Shown: one piece after another, positions 20,300-23,042 of the stretch | Layout: each line of letters starts with the position of its first letter | Numbering within the stretch: the stretch's first letter is position 1 | Origin: Paramacrobiotus richtersi | Taxonomy: Eukaryota; Tardigrada; Eutardigrada; Parachela; Macrobiotidae | Assembly: GCA_034698045.1 (NCBI GenBank) | Contig: JAQGAU010000871.1 | Coordinates: forward strand, 1 to 23,042 | Reading direction: 5' to 3' | DNA: 23,042 bases | Notes under the pieces: model-generated | Databases searched by the model: none | Seen by the model: only the letters and a program-made list of their open reading frames with translations | Told to the model about the DNA's origin: nothing | Program-made: the position numbers and the translations under genes

Positions 20300-23042
20300 G
20301 TAGGGATGATCCCTGCAAAGAAAAGCATTAATTTTTCCATAAATATGACAGAATATAACCGTTTTAAATCGGAAATTTACCGGAAACGCTTGCATTTCCA
20401 ATTGTAACTGGATGTGGAATTCCACACCCAAAATATCGCAATCAGTAGAAGTATCAAATTCTGTAAACAAGTCGTACAGGTACAGTGTCCCACGCACTAC
20501 CGTCCAATGATTGACAGCGCAGTTGCGCACAGTAAACCATAAGCACGCGATAGCCATCATTTCCCTGTTTCACACCTTGACTGTTTTTTCTTCCGGACTG
20601 TTGATTCCAGTTCATCCATCGTCTGCCAGTCTGTCGCAATCAAAATGCCAAAAGTCAGGAACCAGTGTTAGCATGTTTCTGACATTTTTGGCCCGGGTTC
20701 ATTGACTCGGTTTTCTTTTCCCTACTTAACCTTTCTAAAACATGTTTTTCCCTCAAATAACCCCAGAAATGCGCCTACTGCTCGCACACCATCCGCGCAG
20801 TATTTTCCCGGATCACCTAACCCCGGTGTACTTTCCAGGGGCCCACGACCTCACGGAGCACGATTCCCCGGCCGCCAAGGTCCCCGTCAATCATCCGCCC
20901 CTATCCCCGTCGGCTGACCCACTGGACAGTATGACCATGTCCCCGAAATCGGAGACCTGCGACTCCATCTCCAGTGAGCAGAGTTTCGAGCCCACGACCA
21001 TCCAGTACACCAATCTCCTCCGCCAGCAGCTCCTCCAGCGCCAGAACAGTCTCCTCCACTTCCACCAAGACGGGGGGTCGGACGCCGAGGCCGAGCACAC
21101 CAGCAACAGTCCCAGCTCGTCGGAACTGCACGACGGCACACCGCCCCCACCCGGACAGGACTTCCAGTGTCAGCTGTGTGATTTCCACTCGGCGTCACGT
21201 TTTCACTTCAACTCCCATATGAATACGCATCAGGTGCACCGGTGCCCGATCCCCGAGTGTAATTACTCGACACGGACGGAGGGACGCTTGCGACGGCATG
21301 TCAAAGGGCACCACGAGGTCTCCCGGGACTCCAGTGTGGGCGGGGAGGAGGGTATGGGCGGGAGGGTTAATGGGGAGAGTAAGAGTCGGCGGGCGTCGGA
21401 TGTGGATAGCATATCAGGTTGGTGAATTATCTGGGGAATTTTCATCAGGGTTTTTATGGAAATACTCTTTCTCTGACATTTTCTCACCATTCATTTCAGT
21501 TTTGCTCTTTTGCGCCTCCGTGCCTGGTTACTAGTACTTATGATACTTATCCATGCATAATGATTAATCAGTCGGCTGCTCTGCTGGTTTGAATATCTGT
21601 ATTTTCATTCGATTATTCCTGAAATTTTCGTAATATTTATTGGTCAATATTTTTTTAAGTATCCATGTAAAAATTAGTATCCAGTAAACTGTATTTTTAA
21701 CTTCTTGAAACAGAAAGTATTGTTTATTTTCCACTTTTTTTTCAGAAATCATTTCTCAGGAAAAATCAGTCGGACAATTTAAAATAAAAATTCGTTCATT
21801 TATCAAATATGGATAAATTATCTGATTTGATTTTCTACTTCAAATAATTTTTTCTATTATTCTGGTTGTTTTTTTCGTTAAAAAGAAATCGATTTGCCAA
21901 AATGGAACACCTAGAAAAATATTCTACTGTAATTGGCTGTTTCACTAGAAAAATAGATTAATTGATATTCAAACGGATATAATTCAACGATATTCTGCAG
22001 GCGGAACGAGCCACACATCCGGCGGCAAAGTGAAAACCTACCGCTGCAAAACCTGCGTGGATTTCGTCGCCACCACCAAAGCCGAGCACTTTGAACACCT
22101 CCGTCTGCACATCAAACCGGAGAAGCAGCTGGCCTGCCCCCTGGACGGGTGTCGATTCGTCACCGAGTACAAGCACCACCTCGAGTACCATGTGCGGAAT
22201 CATTCGGGCTCCAAGCCCTTCAAGTGCCCCCAGACTAACTGCAACTACACGTGTGTCAACAAGTCCATGCTCAACAGCCACATGAAGTCCCATAGTAATT
22301 TCTATCAGTATCGGTGCGAGTGCGGGTATGCCACCAAGTACTGTCATAGTCTCAAGCTGCATTTGAAGAAGTATAATCACAAGGCGACGAATAATGGACC
22401 CGAATCGGCACAGGTATGGGGGTGTGGTCTTTTTGTAATTTGTAGATGAGTTTGCCGTTTTTTTTCTTACTTTGGTTTCCGTTTTATTTGCAATGTTAGC
22501 AATTTGATGGTCACGAATTTTGTGTAAATCTTAAACAAAAATTAGGTAGTAAATAAACAAAAGTGAGATAATTAGGTAAAAGAGACGATAAAAATAAAGT
22601 TTAAAAAATGCTGATAAAAATAAAGTAAAATCGAAATAACCAGAGAAAAATTCTAATTTTTAATAAAAAACGGAAATTAGTTTTAAATATCAGGGTGATA
22701 AATGGACAAAAATAATCTAATTAAAAACAAACGAAAGATATACAGTTTAAAAAAATACGGAGAAAAATAAAGCAAAATCGAATGACTGGCGAAACAATTT
22801 AGTTTCTAATATAAACAAAGCAACTTAACGGTAAAGAATTCTATGTAGTTTTTTTAAATGTCAAAGTATAGAATAATCAACAGTAGAAAATAAAATAAAA
22901 TACGGATAGAAATGAAGTAAATTCGCCACAATAGTAGAAAAATTGCAAGTCATTATTATACCGCCCAAATGTTGACAGATCAGCATGGCCGGCTCCCACT
23001 CCCCGCCCCAGGTCATCCTCCCGCCGGCCGTCAAATCCGAGG
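19912..23042 (+). CDS. hb: hunchback-family C2H2 zinc-finger transcription factor, 4 exons, 3' end outside window
   Basis: Gene-level entry; join 19912-20299, 20767-21417, 22001-22413, 22979-23042 and beyond. The spliced frame is open for 505 residues. It has two N-terminal C2H2 fingers (about residues 262-311), then four middle fingers (about 360-473). The middle block contains [22 protein letters not shown] and [13 protein letters not shown], which are diagnostic of arthropod Hunchback and nematode HBL-1. The family acts in the nucleus as a sequence-specific regulator, usually a repressor, in axial patterning, neuroblast temporal identity or heterochronic timing. That role is family knowledge and is not shown here. 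The start is fixed by an in-frame TAG at 19900-19902 just upstream and a strong ATG context (AACCATGG). The C-terminal finger pair usual in the family has not been reached. Intron phases (1, 1, 0) fit at every join. Family assignment is very secure; exact exon borders are less so. Confidence 0.92.
20300..20766 (+). other. hb: hb intron 1
   Basis: A 467-bp GT-AG intron, phase 1. The 3' end has a long pyrimidine tract from about 20711 (TTTTCTTTTCCCTACTTAACCTTTCT), a branch-point-like CTTAAC at 20725-20730, and CCCCAG at 20761-20766. A second, phase-compatible acceptor TTTCCAG ends at 20838 and would remove 24 residues. I prefer 20766 because of its pyrimidine tract. A 90-codon open frame on the opposite strand (20288-20560) lies mostly in the intron and resembles nothing I recognise. 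Confidence 0.7.
20767..21417 (+). CDS. hb: hb coding exon 2 (linker plus two N-terminal zinc fingers)
   Basis: Completes codon 130 and encodes residues 131-346 plus one base. A long low-complexity linker rich in Pro, Ser and His comes first (for example [10 protein letters not shown]). A Gln/Leu-rich stretch ([18 protein letters not shown]) and an acidic/Ser/Pro segment follow. Two fingers come next. Finger 1 is C264-x2-C267-x12-H280-x3-H284. Finger 2 is C289-x4-C294-x12-H307-x3-H311 and is followed by a Gly/Ser-rich tail and SRRASDVDS. Fingers N-terminal to the middle block are known in some hunchback orthologues and missing in flies. The preferred donor is ATATCAG|GTTGGT at 21417/21418. An alternative donor, GAGA|GTAAGA at 21378/21379, is also phase 1 and would drop 13 residues. 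Confidence 0.85.
21418..22000 (+). other. hb: hb intron 2
   Basis: A 583-bp phase-1 GT-AG intron, AT-rich, ending TATTCTGCAG at 22000. Two acceptor-like sites lie inside it: CATTCATTTCAG near 21500 and a T-run ending TTTTTTTTCAG near 21745. Neither is followed by a credible coding stretch, so I read them as cryptic. The intron separates the N-terminal fingers from the middle finger block. Confidence 0.75.
22001..22413 (+). CDS. hb: hb coding exon 3 (four middle zinc fingers, diagnostic block)
   Basis: Encodes residues 348-484 after completing codon 347, in GC-rich sequence. After [12 protein letters not shown], which matches the family entry into finger MF1, come four fingers. MF1 is C362-x2-C365-x13-H379-x3-H383. 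MF2 is C392-x4-C397-x12-H410-x3-H414. MF3 is C422-x4-C427-x12-H440-x3-H444. MF4 is C452-x1-C454-x12-H467-x5-H473. MF2 to MF4 contain the signature runs [22 protein letters not shown] and YATKYCHS. This is the DNA-binding core, which in Drosophila recognises A/T-runs. The MF4 knuckle is one residue shorter than usual and the MF1 loop one longer. The donor is GGCACAG|GTATGG, phase 0. Reading through it gives 11 more residues and a TGA at 22447-22449. Confidence 0.95.
22414..22978 (+). other. hb: hb intron 3
   Basis: A 565-bp phase-0 intron, very A-rich on the + strand. The favoured acceptor is GTTGACAG ending at 22978, which gives an open exon 4 ([11 protein letters not shown]...). An AG five bases downstream (ATCAG at 22983) opens a Pro/Arg-rich frame instead and is less likely. 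Most of the intron is a degenerate three-copy tandem repeat, entered separately. Confidence 0.6.
22598..22950. repeat. three-copy degenerate tandem repeat, period about 146 bp, inside hb intron 3
   Basis: AGTTTAAAAAATGCTGATAA at 22598, AGTTTAAAAAAATACGGAGA at 22744 and TAAAATACGGATAGAAATG at about 22893 head successive copies. Each is followed by AAATAAAG / AAATGAAG, AAAATCGAA / AAATTCGCC and a GA(G/A)AAA block. The spacing from copy to copy is 145-147 bp. Confidence 0.65.
22979..23042 (+). CDS. hb: hb coding exon 4, 5' part only
   Basis: Starts in phase 0 after the acceptor at 22978 and runs off the window with 21 codons plus one base. The visible peptide begins [16 protein letters not shown] and ends near AVKSE, a Pro/Ser-rich, probably disordered linker. 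The sharp switch from the A-rich intron to GC-rich sequence supports an exon here. Fly Hunchback has a long linker between the middle fingers and its C-terminal finger pair, so the pair is expected further downstream. Confidence 0.6.
   Translation, partial: MSMAGSHSPPQVILPPAVKSE

Noticed and set aside
20288-20560. 90-codon minus-strand frame opposite hb intron 1
   Set aside because: It overlaps the end of a confident exon and the intron; no recognisable motif. Probably chance.
20887-21198. Long minus-strand and alternative-frame ORFs opposite hb exon 2
   Set aside because: Shadow frames of GC-rich coding sequence; the zinc-finger frame is the real one.
21488-21756. Acceptor-like sites inside hb intron 2 (near 21500 and 21745) as a possible extra exon
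   Set aside because: No in-frame open segment with a matching donor follows; the direct 21417-22001 join is in phase and family-consistent.
1-23042. tRNA, rRNA, CRISPR, transposon with terminal repeats, or viral remnants
   Set aside because: No cloverleaf with a GGTTC-type arm, no spacer array, no long terminal or inverted repeats and no reverse transcriptase, transposase or integrase motif were seen in any frame.

Overview
The window looks like nuclear DNA of a small-genome invertebrate, most likely a panarthropod. It is AT-rich, with CpG retained, GT-AG introns of about 0.5 kb, GC-rich exons standing out from AT-rich introns, and no operons or bacterial-type signals. The phylum is inferred from the one recognisable gene and cannot be fixed from this window.

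The only securely recognised gene is at the right edge on the + strand: a hunchback-family (hb / hbl-1) C2H2 zinc-finger transcription factor. It runs from an ATG at 19912 in a good initiation context through four exons (19912-20299, 20767-21417, 22001-22413, 22979-past the end). The three introns are phase 1, phase 1 and phase 0. Exon 2 carries two N-terminal fingers and exon 3 carries the four diagnostic middle fingers, including the near-invariant [10 protein letters not shown] and YATKYCHS blocks. The C-terminal finger pair typical of the family should lie beyond the window. Two middle fingers have unusual spacing: C-x1-C in the fourth and x13 in the first.

The first 19.9 kb contain no convincing protein gene. 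They hold AT-rich DNA with many short, diverged tandem duplications (periods about 53, 70, 76, 93, 145, 159, 170 and 176 bp). Between these lie GC-richer islands at about 4.4-4.75, 5.3-5.8, 7.2-7.5, 7.9-8.5, 9.0-9.4, 9.8-10.6, 12.2-12.8, 13.0-13.15 and 15.0-15.3 kb. The islands at 8.2-8.35, 9.8-10.45 and 15.1-15.2 kb share a recurrent short motif built on CCACTGGTCA, with four exact and many near copies. That is the strongest sign of shared, possibly cis-regulatory, content. Other non-coding features are a 36-bp perfect AT palindrome, a GC-box/ETS cluster and a two-copy GC-rich element at 4.6 and 5.3 kb.

Several short + strand segments upstream are flanked by good splice sites (76-126, 5956-6027, 10550-10642, 12698-12775, and less clearly 9398-9486). 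They could be untranslated leader exons of hunchback, exons of an unrecognised gene, or chance. If they are leader exons, the hb transcription unit spans the whole window and the motif islands would be intronic enhancers. If not, the region is a long 5' intergenic control region.
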